Origin: Gordonia sp. (in: high G+C Gram-positive bacteria)
Lineage (GTDB): Bacteria > Actinomycetota > Actinomycetes > Mycobacteriales > Mycobacteriaceae
Direction: 5' to 3'
DNA: 32,200 nt
Assembly (NCBI RefSeq): GCF_012515855.1
Contig: NZ_JAAYXO010000045.1
Span: forward strand, 1-32,200
Part shown: positions 31,136 through 32,200 of the stretch, piece by piece
How positions within the stretch are numbered: the first letter of the stretch is position 1
Layout of the letters: each line of letters starts with the position of its first letter
Made by a program: the position numbers and the translations under genes
Notes under the pieces: generated by a model
Database searches by the model: none
Told to the model about the DNA's origin: nothing
What the model saw: only the letters and a program-made list of their open reading frames with translations

Positions 31136-32200
31136 TTCGTCGCTCTCCGTTCCGGGCCCGGGCCCACGTGTGTCCGACTGCCGCGATCACCTGCACCGGC
31201 GCGCGGTGCAGTTTCTCGACACCGAAGCGGGTGCGGAGTTCGGCCCACGCCCAGCACGCCCCGAACACCGCCAGCGCGATGGCCGAGGCGAGCACCGGCT
31301 TCCACGGACGGTCCACGACGAAGATCGGGATCGCGAGCAGACACACGGCCTGCAGCACGTAGGAGTCGAGACTGCGGGCGCCGGTGGAGACCAGCGGACG
31401 CAGCAGATCGCGACGCGTCCAGCGTAAGACGGCGCGGAAGACGCCGTACACGCAGGCCACCACGAGGAACGACAAGCCGGCACGGACCGGGCCGAGATCC
31501 ACCTTGTCGACCAGGAGTACCAGATGGGGTCGCAGGTCGAGACTCGTCACGATGCGTTCGACGGTCAGACCCGCGACCACTGCGACGAGGATCAGCGGCA
31601 CCAACGCGCGATCGATCCGCTCGGCGACCCGCCACCGGTCCCACCGCCAGCCGATGACGACGGCGGGGACGAACAGGATCTGCCACGCCGCCCAGTTCTG
31701 GATCGGCGGCCCGCCGGGGAAGGCGTCGACGGTGAAGAAGTTGGTTCCCCTGGTGCCGGTGGGCCAGACCAGGGTGGAGGCGTACAGCAGCAGTGACGCG
31801 CCGAGCACCAGCGGCCACAGTCCACGGGCAAGCAGCGGGATCAGCACCAGTGCCGACGCCATGAGCAAGAGGTACAGGACCAGGATATTGCCGCCGCTGG
31901 GCAGATACCGCATGGTCAGGGCCCACTCCAGCTTGGTGGCGAGACTCTCGCGGCCGGGTAGATGGGCGAGCGTCCGGAACTCGGCCGGGGCAAGCCGTTC
32001 GGAGGCGGCGACGGCCAGCAGGGACAGGAACAGCTGGCACACGTACAGGACCGCGAGCCGTTTGAGGAGCCTGCGGTAGGCGTAGGCGAACCCGAGTCTG
32101 GCGACCCAGCGCTGGTACACGATGCCGAGGACCAGGCCGGACAACAGAACGAAGGCGCTCATGCCGTCGACGTACGGATACTCGTGGGTCGGGGCCGCGA
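31059..32200 (-). CDS. OpgC-like integral membrane protein, 5' end outside the window
   Basis: The reading frame is open to the window edge. The in-window N-terminal part reads AAPTHEYPYVDGMSAFVLLSGLVLGIVYQRW, here given as the pieces HEYPYVDGMSAF and LLSGLVLG, which is the start of an OpgC-type acyltransferase core. About nine hydrophobic helices follow, with GGNILVLYLLLM, PPIQNWAAWQILFVPAVVIG (split motif QNWAAWQ and VPAVVIG) and SLDSYVLQAV. The basic hydrophilic tail (ERRSERQRQRGRPRNGEQ) is encoded in the stretch that overlaps the downstream enzyme gene. By family it could transfer succinyl or acetyl groups to a surface glycan. The true start lies upstream of the window. Confidence 0.8.
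   Translation of the reverse strand, partial: AAPTHEYPYVDGMSAFVLLSGLVLGIVYQRWVARLGFAYAYRRLLKRLAVLYVCQLFLSLLAVAASERLAPAEFRTLAHLPGRESLATKLEWALTMRYLPSGGNILVLYLLLMASALVLIPLLARGLWPLVLGASLLLYASTLVWPTGTRGTNFFTVDAFPGGPPIQNWAAWQILFVPAVVIGWRWDRWRVAERIDRALVPLILVAVVAGLTVERIVTSLDLRPHLVLLVDKVDLGPVRAGLSFLVVACVYGVFRAVLRWTRRDLLRPLVSTGARSLDSYVLQAVCLLAIPIFVVDRPWKPVLASAIALAVFGACWAWAELRTRFGVEKLHRAPVQVIAAVGHTWARARNGERRSERQRQRGRPRNGEQAGQARSRVDR

Overview
The window is high-GC actinobacterial DNA from the order Mycobacteriales, most likely Gordonia or a close relative. From about 1.1 to 23.3 kb the gene order follows the Mycobacterium tuberculosis Rv1321-Rv1349 block as I remember it: nucS, methylmalonyl-CoA epimerase, thiolase, a thioredoxin/TPR protein, glgB, dinG, pncB, clpS, a DUF2017 gene, an S58 peptidase, a rhomboid protease, murI, an Rv1339-type metallo-beta-lactamase-fold protein, rph, rdgB, a DUF3817 gene, an lprD-position gene and irtA-irtB. 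Start sites also look mycobacterial: many genes have a TANNNT -10 hexamer 6-7 nt before a GTG or ATG and no Shine-Dalgarno sequence (SD), the pattern of leaderless transcripts.

Layout. Positions 1-125 hold the 3' end of a 5S rRNA gene and its terminator. An ltrA-like membrane gene (160-1073) carries an out-of-frame internal deletion. nucS (mismatch endonuclease) abuts a DivIVA-like coiled-coil gene tail to tail. A methylmalonyl-CoA epimerase gene diverges from a thiolase, DUF3817, thioredoxin/TPR operon. On the minus strand pncB-pncA-dinG-glgB form a tightly overlapping operon (NAD salvage, helicase, glycogen branching). It diverges from clpS-DUF2017-S58 peptidase-rhomboid-murI through a very compact bidirectional promoter. 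An Rv1339-type gene follows, then rph-rdgB, a DUF2470 gene, and a convergent minus-strand DUF3817/lprD-like pair. An IdeR-type iron box precedes irtAB, which encodes a siderophore importer and reductase.

From 23.3 to 32.2 kb the content is more mixed: a DGPF (YCII) protein with an ECF42-type sigma factor and its likely target promoter, a pentapeptide-repeat protein, a minus-strand operon with two unrecognised proteins and a VOC protein, tRNA-Leu(UAG), a methyltransferase, a small membrane protein, a LysE exporter, a trans-sulfuration-type PLP enzyme and a truncated OpgC-like membrane protein.

The most interesting observations are: (1) murI has no canonical start codon, and its strong SD sits before an ATA; (2) pncB and clpS appear to be driven by -10 hexamers offset by one base on opposite strands, each at leaderless spacing; (3) a 67-bp two-tier palindrome lies over the upstream promoter region of rph; (4) a 26-codon leader ORF may unmask the hidden ribosome-binding site of an unknown Cys/His-rich protein; (5) an ECF42/DGPF module has a matching promoter; and (6) mec-cysO-cysM and glgE-glgP, present in the M. 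tuberculosis version of this block, are missing here. I saw no CRISPR array, insertion sequence or prophage gene. No gene-free stretch exceeds 300 bases; the longest, about 26.9-27.13 kb, holds only the leader of the unknown operon and the tRNA terminator.
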